Shown in pieces: positions 1 through 9,424 of a stretch of DNA of 64,000 nt; the stretch's first letter is position 1, and every line of letters begins with the position of its first letter. The translations under genes and the position numbers were made by a program. The DNA is from Cinnamomum chago (lineage: Eukaryota; Streptophyta; Magnoliopsida; Laurales; Lauraceae): assembly GCA_038049695.1 (NCBI GenBank), contig CP142456.1:80685422-80749421 (forward strand). The letters are read 5' to 3'. The notes below the pieces were generated by a model, which searched no databases, was not told where the DNA came from, and saw only the letters and a list, made by a program, of their open reading frames with translations.

Positions 1-467
1 GTCTTCGAGGGTCCGGATCGAGGTGCAACAGAAGGATAAAGTCCGGGAAATTAGGTAATCTACCTGTTGGTGCTAAAATCTCGAAAAGCGGAAAATACTA
101 AAAAGCCCTCGAAACTTTTCAGAAATAGCAAAACGTGCAGAAGGGACCGAGTCGCGTAGTTCTGACCGTTATGGTTGTTGGAGTAGAGCGTCCGGTGAGG
201 GCCGTCTCTACGAATAAAGATAGAGACATGGATAGGAAGAAGGTGCTTCTACGAAACAAATCTCCAAGCCTTTCTTTATTGATGAAACAACGCTTCGTCA
301 GTTTTGTTCTAGAAGTCACAACCTCCGGGCTTACTTTGGTTAAGGATTTCGCACTCTTCTTGTGTGGCTTGAATGCGAGATCCACAGCTCTTTCTAGAGT
401 ATTTTGATTGAACAAAAGTCTATTCCTCTTGCAATTCGAACGGAATAGTTTCGGTACGACAGCCCTT
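1..467. other. Unassigned left-edge sequence
   Basis: No gene is recognised here. Short open frames exist on both strands but overlap each other and show no known motif. The segment abuts the mitochondrial-like nad5 piece at 468 and could belong to the same organelle-derived block, but nothing in it was recognised as mitochondrial. Confidence 0.3.
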
Positions 468-763
468 GATTTATATGTTATTTATCCATTCCTACTTTTT
501 TTATGCCAATGTTGGTGACTGGAGATAACTCTCTTCTATTATTCCTGGGATGGGAGGGAGTAGGTCTTGCTTCATAGTGGTTCACACGACTTCAGGCAGA
601 TAAAGCAGCTACAAAAGCTATGCCTGTCAATCAGAGTAGGTGATTTTGGATCAGCTCCTGGGATTTTGGGTCGTTTTACTCTCTTTCAAACAGTAGACTC
701 TTCAACCATTTTTGCTCGTGCTAGTGCCCCCAGAAATTCTTGGATTTCTCATAATATGAGACC
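468..763 (+). pseudogene. nad5: Nuclear copy of mitochondrial nad5 fragment (NUMT)
   Basis: Translation recovers a stretch of NADH dehydrogenase subunit 5, a membrane subunit of respiratory complex I that is encoded in plant mitochondria. Motifs in order are [50 protein letters not shown] and [13 protein letters not shown]. The copy is broken in two ways. A short deletion with an in-frame TAG falls right after GVGLAS (about 576), and a one-base insertion falls after MPVN (about 630), so the halves read in different frames. It has no start, no stop and only about 100 of the roughly 670 residues of the family. A nuclear insertion fits the flanking nuclear gene family better than an assembly join, although the join cannot be excluded. 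Confidence 0.85.
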
Positions 764-1184
764 AAACGGTCTTGGATCTCAACCTAATTTCGCACTCACA
801 AGTCACAATCCTAATGATTAATCGGACCTGTTTGGCTTATAACGAGCTTAATTAGCTAAAAGCATAATTAACTAAGCTAATTACAACCTTGGAATTTCGG
901 GATATTACAAACAACAAGAAGGAAAAAGCAAAAAAAGAAAGCTTGAGGTTCTTCCATCAGTGTTTAGAAAATAACAAAATGAAATCCATATTATGGTGGT
1001 GTTCTTGTTGCATTCAGGAGATTAAAACTGGAGGCAACAATGTTAACAAACTAAACCTTAAAATAAAAACTAAAGATATTTCTAAAAGTATTCTCACACA
1101 AAAGAGAACTTAGAAACAAACCAAACATGTCCATGGGCTTGGAAGAAGCATATAACATAACATAATAATAACAATAAGCTTTAC
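764..1184. other. AT-rich interval downstream of F1
   Basis: No gene seen. The F1 frame ends in a splice donor at 1184, so this interval was searched for the tail exon found downstream of sister copies (a RLSNYxRxLL-like motif behind a CAG acceptor). None is recognisable. Either F1 has lost it, possibly where the organelle-like DNA joined, or it lies beyond the window. Confidence 0.4.
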
Positions 1185-2464
1185 CTCACAGATATGCACA
1201 TGGCAGTGGGAGTGTATCGGAAGAACGTCCACCCACAAGTGCATTTTCCCTTGAGGACTAACTCTAACTCAAACACACCACTCTTCAGATCATATGATAC
1301 AATCCGTTTATATGAATATGATTTAATCCGGCTGGTACTGAGATACTCAGTGAAGAGAACTTTATCACATCCTTGGCAACTCATGTATATAGGTTTGAGA
1401 ATTGGGAACACTCTATTTTTTCTACGCAATGGAAAAAAATCCAAATTCAAATCCAGTACTCCTGTTAGGTCTACATTATGCAGTATCAACCATCGACAGC
1501 TTGTCGTGGACATTTTCCAGACAATCATTCGGTGGCTCCCAGCAGAGCCTACTCGAATGTAGTGCAGATGCCCATCACACTCTATCAACTTGCCATCGTG
1601 TTCTATTGCATCATGATCATCATCATTATCATCAACCTGTTGTTTCTCATCTCTTGGCAGATCCAAATAACCAGAGGCTTCTGTTTCCAAATTGAAAAAG
1701 AGCGCGTGGTCCTTCTTGGAGCACTGCCAATACAAGATTCGGTTGCAATAAACAGCATTTTGGTCTAGTGTGCCACTGCAACGATGGGGCTCGGGGGCCC
1801 TTTGCAGCGTTAACCACCTCCTTACATCAGGTGAGTAGATCTCAAATTCATAATCATAATGATAATGAACCTCGTCTTTGGGAGGAGCTTTACACCTATG
1901 GGCCATCACAATCTTGTACAAGGCTACATTATTGTTGTTGTTGTTGTCCCATGAATGGTTTTCCACGGCGAGTCCACATAGAGAATAATATCTGGAAGAA
2001 ACACGGCTTAAACCTCTTGGTTTTGGAAGAGGAACATACTTTTTGGTCCATGGATTGGAGATGTAGCAGTTGACGAGAAAAGGCGTTTTAAATCCTCCAT
2101 GTAAATAAGCGGAGAAGAACAATCCATTGCAGGAAGACAGAATCCGACTGTCATATGGTCCTTTCTTTGGAAAATCAATACATAAGTCAAGGTCTGAAAT
2201 CTGTAATATTTCTCCTCCTCTTTGGGCTCTTTCCATACACTTGTAGTTGTGTGGATAACAATGAAGACTGGCTGCAACATTGAAGGGGTTTGTGAGGAAG
2301 TAATTGGTTAGAGATTGCCACCGTTTACATACATTACGGCATTGGATAATGGAGTTTAATGGCAATAAACGCAGAATCTCCACCATTAGATCGTCAATCA
2401 GATCCTCGGTTGTGCTTCTTCTCTTCTCCTCTCTTCTCCTTGTTCTTCTTTTCTCCATCTCCAC
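1181..2464 (-). CDS. F-box protein F1 (main exon)
   Basis: A 427-residue open frame. The F-box is near the N-terminus (about residues 18-60) with the core LIDDLMVEILRLLPLNSII followed by CKRWQSL. F-box proteins are substrate adaptors of SCF ubiquitin ligases: the F-box binds SKP1 and the C-terminal part selects targets. The rest resembles the plant F-box-associated region, with recurring motifs SCNGLLFS, ISNPWTKKYVPLP, YEFEIYSPD, AVYCNRILYWQC, LIECDGHLHYI and VSYDLK. Asparagine and aspartate runs (DNNNNNN; DDNDDDHD) are specific to this copy. The last codon and stop read AGG TAA, which is also a good donor (GTGAG|GTAAAG at 1184), so the printed stop may lie in an intron. No matching downstream exon is visible. 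Together with F5 it forms a subfamily apart from F2, F3 and F4. Confidence 0.85.
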   Translation of the reverse strand: MEMEKRRTRRREEKRRSTTEDLIDDLMVEILRLLPLNSIIQCRNVCKRWQSLTNYFLTNPFNVAASLHCYPHNYKCMERAQRGGEILQISDLDLCIDFPKKGPYDSRILSSCNGLFFSAYLHGGFKTPFLVNCYISNPWTKKYVPLPKPRGLSRVSSRYYSLCGLAVENHSWDNNNNNNVALYKIVMAHRCKAPPKDEVHYHYDYEFEIYSPDVRRWLTLQRAPEPHRCSGTLDQNAVYCNRILYWQCSKKDHALFFNLETEASGYLDLPRDEKQQVDDNDDDHDAIEHDGKLIECDGHLHYIRVGSAGSHRMIVWKMSTTSCRWLILHNVDLTGVLDLNLDFFPLRRKNRVFPILKPIYMSCQGCDKVLFTEYLSTSRIKSYSYKRIVSYDLKSGVFELELVLKGKCTCGWTFFRYTPTAMCISVR

Positions 2465-3175
2465 TCAGCTGGAATTGGTTGGTTCATAGAAGTAGTTAAA
2501 AAAAAAAAGTGTGTGAGACTTTTTCCAGAAAGAGAATATACATGTGCATCTATACCTTACCATAAGATGAGAGATACTTAAATAATTGAAAATATTCATA
2601 TGCAAAGAGGAAAAGCCATATATCGTTATATGGAACAACAATAACTTCCAAATTAATTATCAACAACACATAAAGTTGGACTGTTGGAGTCCATTCAAAA
2701 TAGGGGTGGAAGTGGAAACAGCAATATGCTTTTGGTGGGCCACTGCAAAAAGAATTAAAAAAAAAAAAAAAAAATACAGTAGAAGTTTAAATTAAAACTA
2801 TTGGGTTTGGGGACCAAGGCCTACCCATATTCCCCCATAGTTCCAACCCTGGTTCAAATTGACTTAGGGGCAAGGAATTGGAACAGGGTTATAATCTAAC
2901 TGTAAATTAATCATAACATTCAACAATATTGAGAACCATAAAGAAAAACCCAATTAAAAAAAAAAAAAAAGACATATCAAGTGAGAGTTACAGAGATAGA
3001 AAAAAAGATCAAGAGAAAACGAGGGATTAAAAGAGAGATATGTAGAGATACTAAAAAGAAAATCAGTGCTCAAGTTAAACCCCAAATCTTTTTGAGATTT
3101 GGAAGAAAGAGAGAGGGGATGGATGGATCCAGGGTAACATAGAGGAGGTTTCCTTAGATGGATTTAATCAAGTGA
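2465..3175. other. Intergenic spacer upstream of F1
   Basis: No gene seen. The segment is A-rich, with homopurine runs at about 2758-2774 and 2955-2970. It would hold the F1 promoter, but no element stands out enough to name. Confidence 0.4.
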
Positions 3176-3255
3176 AGCATTGGACGATGGTGGTTAGTGG
3201 CAACAAAAGCAGAATCTTCACGGTCAAATCATTGTTCAAATCTTCTATTGTATTG
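3176..3255 (-). pseudogene. F-box gene 5' scrap
   Basis: About 80 bases match the start of the other F-box genes on the minus strand, covering the EDLSNDLTVEILLLLPL region. Compare 11100-11165 in F2 and 60020-60085 in F4. The sequence just upstream in gene orientation (3256-3400) still matches the 5' flanks of F2 and F3, including the GTAGAGTTxAGTGGATTA block and the AAGAATAGCTxAAGTGGGA block. The body of the gene is gone, so this copy keeps a promoter-side flank and a few dozen codons only. Confidence 0.75.
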
Positions 3256-4893
3256 ATATGTAAAATGGACTCGGTCTGTTGTTTCTATTTGTAGAGTTCA
3301 GTGGATTAATATTAAGTAAACAGTTTCAAAGTGTTTCGATAGAAGAAGAATAGCTCAAGTGGGAATCTTGCCATCTTGAAAATATTAAAACTCCTTACAA
3401 TTAGACTTTTGATGGGGCTTTAGTGGGCTCCACAAGAGGGTGATACGATTCCAGCTGCGTTTATAATACTTCCTGCATAGTAGTATTGCTAAATAAACAA
3501 GGTTGCTAATTTCAATTCATCTTGCGGGACATTTAATTTATATGGTTGTGATGGCCATTTGTGGGCCCCTTTATTACAACAATTTTTTGCGACACGAATT
3601 GAAGGCCCAAGCCTTTCAAAATAGACTTTCTTGAATTGGGGCATGCTGTTTTCCAAAAATCTCACCGTAGGATTGACACTAGGCTTGTCAATTGCGCTCG
3701 TTAAAATGGGTATCCAGTCCGGCTCGGCTGATCCCAAGACCAAAAATATAGTGATTTTCAAATCATTTGAGCTCGGCTAGCTGAGATTGGACAATAATTT
3801 TAAAGCCCAGCCAAAATAGGATTAGAAATTGGCAAAACATGCCCGGCCCACCCGCAATCACATTTCACTCATTTTAGTAAATTTACCGAAACAGCCCCTC
3901 ACAAATAGCTTTTCACGACTAATTAGGTGGGGTAGATTTGTAATTTCACTCAATCCAAGCCATGGCTCAGCGCGTCCCATTGACAGGCTTATTTAACACA
4001 TGTATGGAACTTATTTTGAACCATTTGGGTTTTTAATAAATGGGCTCGATTGTGGAATTCCATTCATTTGTGATTTCCCAAAGTCTAAATTAGTTAAGAG
4101 TCCAAATCAAAGTGGATAATATATGGGGAAAAGAGTCCAGATGCAACCATTGCAACCGACTATATGCTTTTAACTATTAGATTTGACTGTAGGAAATGCC
4201 CATTTGATTTCTAATCAAATTAAGACACATGAAAAGGTGTTCAAAACTATTGGATGTGATCAACACACGGCATACACATAATATATTGCATACAAAGGAA
4301 AATTGCATCCATAGGAGCCATTGATCAATAAAGGCCTTCGTATCTCATGAATTTATTGTGGTCACAAGAGGTCCAATAAAGGGCCATGATTGGTGTTGGT
4401 GAATGTGACTGTCCCACAAAGAATTAGGTCATTTTGCAAGTACTTGTGATGGCTAGATTGCGTTTGGGACCCACAATCAAATGGAACTTTTGCTTCTATA
4501 AAAAGATACTTCTATATTCCACAAATGATTACCATACTATCCCAATCGGATTTAAATTATAGTAAATGTACTCATTGAAGAGAGATGAAACTAGTGAGTT
4601 GGATCATCATAACTTGGCCTCAACACTGGTTAATGGTTATTTGATTCGAAGATAGAGAGAGAGAGAGAGACTGTAGGAAAAGATCAGCCTATTTAACAAT
4701 CTCATCTTGAATGGAGCAAATAAGAAAAGGATTGATTGAAATCTCACCTTAAAAAAAGGTGGATCCAATTCTGCATCAACCCATTGGATATAATTCTTTC
4801 CATTCCAATTTTCTTCCGTTTGGTAAGTCTCTCCTACTTTTTATCAAGTTGGCACCGGACTATAAAAAAAAAACCATTCATTCTTATTTGTGA
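3256..4893. repeat. F-box cluster spacer, copy A side
   Basis: Non-coding spacer homologous to sister spacers. The block at 3490-3660 recurs at 27610-27740. The block at 4190-4560 recurs in diverged form at 6890-6960, 7980-8100 and 33730-34150. The block at 4590-4760 recurs near 8520-8580 and 61140-61400. The purine-rich (GA) run at 4653-4672 is short. No gene seen. The repetition shows that the cluster grew by duplicating whole gene-plus-spacer units. Confidence 0.6.
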
Positions 4894-4903
4894 ATCCCCC
4901 TAC

Positions 4904-5057
4904 TTTTTTTTTTTTTTTTGCTATCAGAGGGTTCCTAACCCTTTTGGCTGGACTACTCCCTCCGGTCAAAGTTGGGTAAACTCTCTTGTAAGCTAAGAAC
5001 CTTCGGATGCAAACCGTAGTCATAGGCCAACTGAGCCACCCTTTTGGGTTTTAACAA
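4904..5057 (-). mobile_element. tRNA-derived SINE with target duplication
   Basis: On the minus strand the element starts with a tRNA-like promoter: a box A match TGGCTCAGTTGG and a downstream box B-like GGTTTGCATCC. It ends in a run of 16 A (T run at 4904-4919 on the plus strand). It is bounded by a 10-base target duplication with one mismatch, ATCCCCCTAC at 4894-4903 and ATCCCACTAC at 5058-5067. Sister spacers at about 8950 and 34345 read straight through the site without the element, giving natural empty sites. The box A to box B spacing is shorter than in a tRNA, so the internal promoter may be degenerate. Confidence 0.8.
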
Positions 5058-5418
5058 ATCCCACTACTTATCACAATAATACAAGAATAAAACAAAAACC
5101 AAACTATAAACTCCCTCCAAACCATCGAAATTATTGGGTGGTGAATGAATCCACTCAACCCAGAACAAACAACCAATGTATCATATAGATCAAAAGACAA
5201 CACAAAATTCTCAGTAGATTGTAAAGTGATTGGTTTATTCTATTATGAAAAAATCAACAAGAAAGTACCATAGAATTGAGAGAGAAAGGGCAGAAATTAG
5301 TGCCTGAAATCGACTCACTCCAATGGTGGGTGATTCACTTTCAATGCTAGGATCTTCGTACACAAGCATCAAATCAAATGTTAACCTACAGAATTCCTTA
5401 TAATCCAAATAAACAGGA
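5058..5418. repeat. F-box cluster spacer (3' flank of copy A)
   Basis: Non-coding. It matches 8960-9424, 34360-34712 and 62050-62334, with shared blocks such as CAATGGTGGGTGATTCACTTTC and GATTGTAAAxTGxTTGGTTTATT. It lies just 3' of the tail exon in all copies and may contain its 3' untranslated region. Confidence 0.6.
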
Positions 5419-5590
5419 CTATGTCTTGAAACACACTAACAAATTTCTAACATAATTAGAAAGCCGCTTGAACTATTTTGACTTTTCCGTCTTAAACTCA
5501 TGTTGCAATTCTGGCCTATCAGTCTTAAACTTATGCTGCCGTTCTGATTCTTCAGCCCTAAACTCATGTTGTAGTTCTTCTGTAATAATC
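5419..5590 (-). pseudogene. F-box tail exon, copy A (orphan, with nonsense codon)
   Basis: A 172-base exon-like segment behind a CCCATGCAG acceptor. In the frame used by the sister copies it reads IITE, then three 11-residue repeats (ELQHEFRAEES, ERQHKFKTDRP, ELQHEFKTEKS), then FKRLSNYVRNLL and a stop. An in-frame TAG replaces the CAG glutamine codon of copy B (KQFKR becomes K-stop-FKR). Its main F-box exon is missing. Intron-like sequence continues to about 5920, then microsatellites and unrelated DNA take over. It is therefore a relic, but it has the largest repeat number. Confidence 0.75.
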
Positions 5591-5918
5591 CTGCATGGGA
5601 AGGGATAAATGCCATTAAAAATTGAAAACTCAACACACAAAATGTAATTTCTTTTTTCTTATTTTTTTTTTTTGCTATGGTGCAAACGAACTATATATAT
5701 AAAACGAAGAAAGATTACAAGACTTCAAAAAATAAATAAAAAAAAAGAATACAAAGCAAAGACCATGCAAAAAAAAAAAAAACAAAGGGAGTACTATATA
5801 AAGCTTAAAAAGCAAAGAAGTCAAAGCATAGCATGAGACATCCTGCCTAAAAACAAAAGAGTGATGAAACTTGGCTGAAGGAGAGAAGAAGCCAAGTAAG
5901 AGTGACGCATCCTCTTCA

Positions 5919-5930
<12 letters not shown>
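5591..5930 (-). other. Residual intron of copy A
   Basis: Homologous to the F2 intron (9564-9930) and the proximal F4 intron (34825-35100). Shared blocks include GCAAACGAACTATATA, CGAAGAAAGATTACAA and TGAAGGAGAGAAGAAGCCAAG. No coding content. Confidence 0.6.
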
Positions 5931-5956
<26 letters not shown>

Positions 5957-5990
5957 GCTCTCCTCCACTGCAGTATATATATATATATAA
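5919..5990. repeat. TA and GA microsatellites
   Basis: A TA run at about 5919-5942, a GA run at 5943-5956 and a second TA run at about 5973-5989. They sit exactly where homology of copy A to its sister copies ends, so they may mark the breakpoint at which the main exon was lost. Confidence 0.8.
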
Positions 5991-6650
5991 ATGGTGTCTG
6001 GTGCATACTGGCGGCAAATTACTTGTTCAAAAAGACTTATTTGCCTACGGGGAGAAAAAAATTCTCAAGCTTGCTTTTTTTTTCCCCCTCATTTCCACTT
6101 TTCCAAATTTCTAAAACCTAATCAATCTGCAACTCTCCGTCCAACTTTATTCTCTGCTCTTCTCTGAGTTGAAGGGTCTTATGATTATGAGGGTTTGGGC
6201 TGCGAGGAAAAAGGTGTTGGTTCTGATGTGGGTTGGGGTGTTTGGGTTTGAAATAGGTTTGGAACTTTTGGTTTTGGTTCAACAATATTTGGGTTTATTA
6301 GGATTTTAAGGTTGGTGGGAGGGACAATGAGCTGTGATTGATTTGGGATTTCGGTGGGGTGATGGGAAATTGTGTGGGGTTTAGGATTTTAGGAATTTCT
6401 AGTTGAAGAAGATTGGCTGTAGGGGTTGGAAAAGAGTTGATTTGGATAGGCAGATGAGAGAGGGAGAAGAGTCGATTTGGGGATACGCCAAGACACATCT
6501 TATATATGGAGGGGTAAATTCGTCATTATATATTTTTCGTTACGACCGTCTGTATTTACATTGTAATTATAACTACAAGTAACTTTAGTACAAAATACAA
6601 AAGTACTAAGGGTGCTCAGCAAAGTAATCAAAGTACAAGTATGTATTATG
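5991..6650. other. Unrelated filler where the copy A main exon should be
   Basis: No gene recognised. The stretch is G/T-rich with short open frames on both strands that do not resemble the F-box family. Homology to the F-box 5' flank resumes at about 6651 (CTAAAACCCACAAAAA block, also at 11403). Confidence 0.45.
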
Positions 6651-7429
6651 TTGTTTTCCCTATTTCTAAAACCCACAAAAAACACTTTCTCTTTCCAACC
6701 CAGAAACTGACATTGGGAAGTTGGAGTCTAATAAAAAGGAATTGGACTAGATCATTTCTATGCTTTCTAAGAAATTTTCTCTTCTCTTTTAGAGGAAATG
6801 CCAAATCGATTAGAGTTTGAACTGGGCACATACAAGGTGATAAAAAGCTAGACACATTTGTGATCACCATTTTGTAAAACATATTGCAGTCAAAGGAAAA
6901 TTGCATCCATATGGACCATTGCTCAATAGAGGCTAGCTTTGTTTTATAGCCACTGCAGATCCAATGAAGGGCCTCGATCGGGCTATTTTTTACATGCATA
7001 CACAGGCAACGAAAGGCCTTTGATTGAGTTGACTTTACAGCCGCAACAGGGCCAACAAAGTCCCTTGATTGTGAGTATTTATAGTCAGCCTCAAATCCCA
7101 AAGATAGAGCATGTGATAGGACTGATTTACAGCACCCACATCTGAGGGCGCAACACTACTATGAAGGAGCATATAATCAACCATGATCTAAGTTATATTT
7201 TAATACTATGATGGGCCTGTAATTACCCTAAACCATTTCAAAACTTGCATAATTTGAATTTCTCAAAAACATAATTTTGATTTTATCAGTATGCTAAATT
7301 TTCTTTTCCCACTTAAGTTGGCCTAGCGGCCAAGGGGTTTTACATAAACCTACTTGCCCACTTGCCCAAGAATCGGTCCCTTCGTGATGTGGTAAGAGAA
7401 GGAGACCTACCCACATAGACATCCCTATT
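6651..7429. repeat. F-box cluster spacer, 5' flank of lost copy A
   Basis: Spacer homologous to 11396-11440 and to parts of 4190-4450. No gene supported. From about 7310 the sequence is unlike the sister spacers and leads into the palindrome. It includes a tRNA box A-like TGGCCTAGCGGCCAAG at about 7320-7335. Confidence 0.45.
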
Positions 7430-7920
7430 GTAGGGGATCGAACCCGGACCCAGGCGCGCGGACGCGGTGTCCCCTGTGGTGGGGTGACCTCTACAGGGGA
7501 ATAGGCGGGGCCCAGGGCCCCGGGCCTATTGTATACACTTCGGGAGACGGACTCCGTAATCATGCATTTGTCCCAGGGTGGATTCCGGAAATCTGGCACC
7601 CCAGGGGCCTCCCCAGGGACTTGAACCCAAGACCTCTCTTTAAGAGGATTCTTTGGTGTACCCTGGTACCACTTGAACTACTAGCTCAAGTGGTACCAGG
7701 GTACACCAAAGAATCCTCTTAAAGAGAGGTCTTGGGTTCAAGCCCCTGGGGTGCCAGATTTCCGGAATCCACCCTGGGACAAATGCATGATTACGGAGTC
7801 CGTCTCCCGAAGTGTATACAATAGGCCCGGGGCCCTGGGCCCCGCCTATTCCCCTGTAGAGGTCACCCCACCACAAGGGACACCGCGTCCGCGCGCCTGG
7901 GTCCGGGTTCGATCCCCTAC
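7430..7920. repeat. Long near-perfect palindrome with tRNA-like promoter boxes
   Basis: Two arms of about 240 bases mirror each other around 7675-7685. The outer ends read GTAGGGGATCGAACCC and GGGTTCGATCCCCTAC, and the centre is CCACTTGAAC-TACTAG-CTCAAGTGG. The left arm has about 12 extra bases near 7600-7620. Each arm, read outward from the centre, carries a box A-like TAGCTCAAGTGGTA followed by a box B-like GGGTTCAAGCCCC, and a second GGTTCGATCCC at its end. This fits two head-to-head tRNA-derived SINE-like units. It is GC-rich against an AT-rich background. RNA from either strand would fold into one long hairpin. Confidence 0.85.
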
Positions 7921-9191
7921 ACCTATATTCTCTATTAAGTTGAATTTGGAGCATATACATTTGGATGTTATCTACGTGGGTGATCAACACACATCATAAA
8001 ATTTGTTGCATCCATACATAGGAACCATTGATCAATAATGGCTTTCTTATCTCATGAATTAACTGTATATTACATCCACAAGAGGTCTATTAACTTATGG
8101 AGCAGATGCTAAAGTCATGAAAGGCATTGGGGCTATTTTTTCTATCTACTTATTTCTCCATCTGGAATGCGAGATGCAAGCGGTTTTTCTCGAAAATCAA
8201 ACTAACGCCTTGCAAATACTTAATTCTGCCATGACAAGCATATCCTTCTCTCTCAAGAGGTTGTAGGGAACCTCCTCCACACATATGTTAAGAAGCTTCT
8301 ATAGTACTCTTAAGATCCAAGAATGATGATTTGATTTGTCTTTTCCTTTTCTTTGCTCCTTCTCCGCTTTCTCTCCTTTGTATTTTAATAGTGCTCTTCT
8401 TTTGGGACTCTTTAGCTTGTATTCTTTTGGAGGGATTTTTCTTAACCCTTTTTCTTGATGACATACTATTGCAACTTAACAAAATAATTATAAAAAGAAA
8501 AAAACAACTTGGTCTCAACATAGGTTATTTATTTGGAAGATAGAGAAAAAGAAATTGTAGGAAAAGATTACTTTATTTACCACTTTAATTCCGTAGAATT
8601 AAGTATTGAGTATAAGCTTTACCTGTAATAAATAGACATATGGGTTATGTGGGTCGTGCAGATTAAACGGGTCAACCTTAACTTTACATGTTTAAATGAG
8701 GGTAAGGAAATCTTGAGCCACAACCAACCCGTATATTGTGCGGTCGGATTGTGCAAATTATACACGGATCGAGTTGGGTCAGGTTGGCTTTTTCCGGCTC
8801 TGAATTTATCTATAATTCTTTCCAACCCAAATCTTCTTTAACGGAAGAGGATTTCGATAAGTTAAGAGCCTTTAATTTGCAGGATAAGTCTTCTCTCCTA
8901 CTTCCAATCAAGTTGGCACCAGATTATGAAAATAAAAGAATATTTGTTCTTATTTGGGAACCCCCTACGTATCACAATAATACAAAAAAAAAAAAAAAAT
9001 TAAAACCAACTTTAAATCCCCTCTAAACCATCAAAATTATTAGGCACGTAGTGATTGAATCCACTAAACCCAGAACACATATCCAATCTATTATAGATCA
9101 AGAGACAACACAAAAATTGCCAGTAGTGAGATTGTAAACTGGTTGGTTTATTCCACCCCATAACAAATCCACAAGAAATTACCACCATAGA

Positions 9192-9276
<85 letters not shown>

Positions 9277-9424
9277 ACTAATTAGTGAATTTCTATCACA
9301 AAAACCTAAAATCTAGACACACCCCAATGGTGGGTGATTCACTTTCAATGCCAGGATCTTTGTACACAAGCATCAAGTCAAATGTTAATCAACATAATTC
9401 CTTATATAAGCCAAATGTCGAGGA
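7921..9424. repeat. F-box cluster spacer (3' flank of F2)
   Basis: Non-coding spacer homologous to 4200-4760 plus 5058-5418 and to 33730-34712. At 8955 it carries the empty version of the SINE site. A block at 8580-8680 (TAGAATTAAGTATTGAGTATAAG) recurs twice at 28740-28890. No gene seen. Confidence 0.6.
9194..9275. repeat. (GA)n microsatellite
   Basis: About 40 uninterrupted GA units. Sister spacers have only short GA runs at the matching place (about 5278 and 34560), so it expanded after duplication. Confidence 0.95.

Noticed and set aside
1181-1190. Treating the F1 stop as certain
   Set aside because: The stop is part of a donor used in sister genes. F1 is kept as a main exon with an open question, since no tail exon is visible.
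5436-5636. 66-residue frame on the minus strand at the copy A tail exon
   Set aside because: It is in a different frame from the tail exon conserved among four copies.
6646-7101. 151-residue frame on the minus strand
   Set aside because: It lies in duplicated spacer; sister spacers do not keep the frame, and no domain was recognised.
7690-7920. Functional tRNA gene
   Set aside because: Box A- and box B-like motifs are present but no cloverleaf with acceptor and anticodon stems could be built; a SINE-like origin fits better.
7294-7999. Mirror-image open frames of about 80-115 residues
   Set aside because: They are produced by the palindrome arms, and the same peptide appears from both strands; nothing protein-like was recognised.
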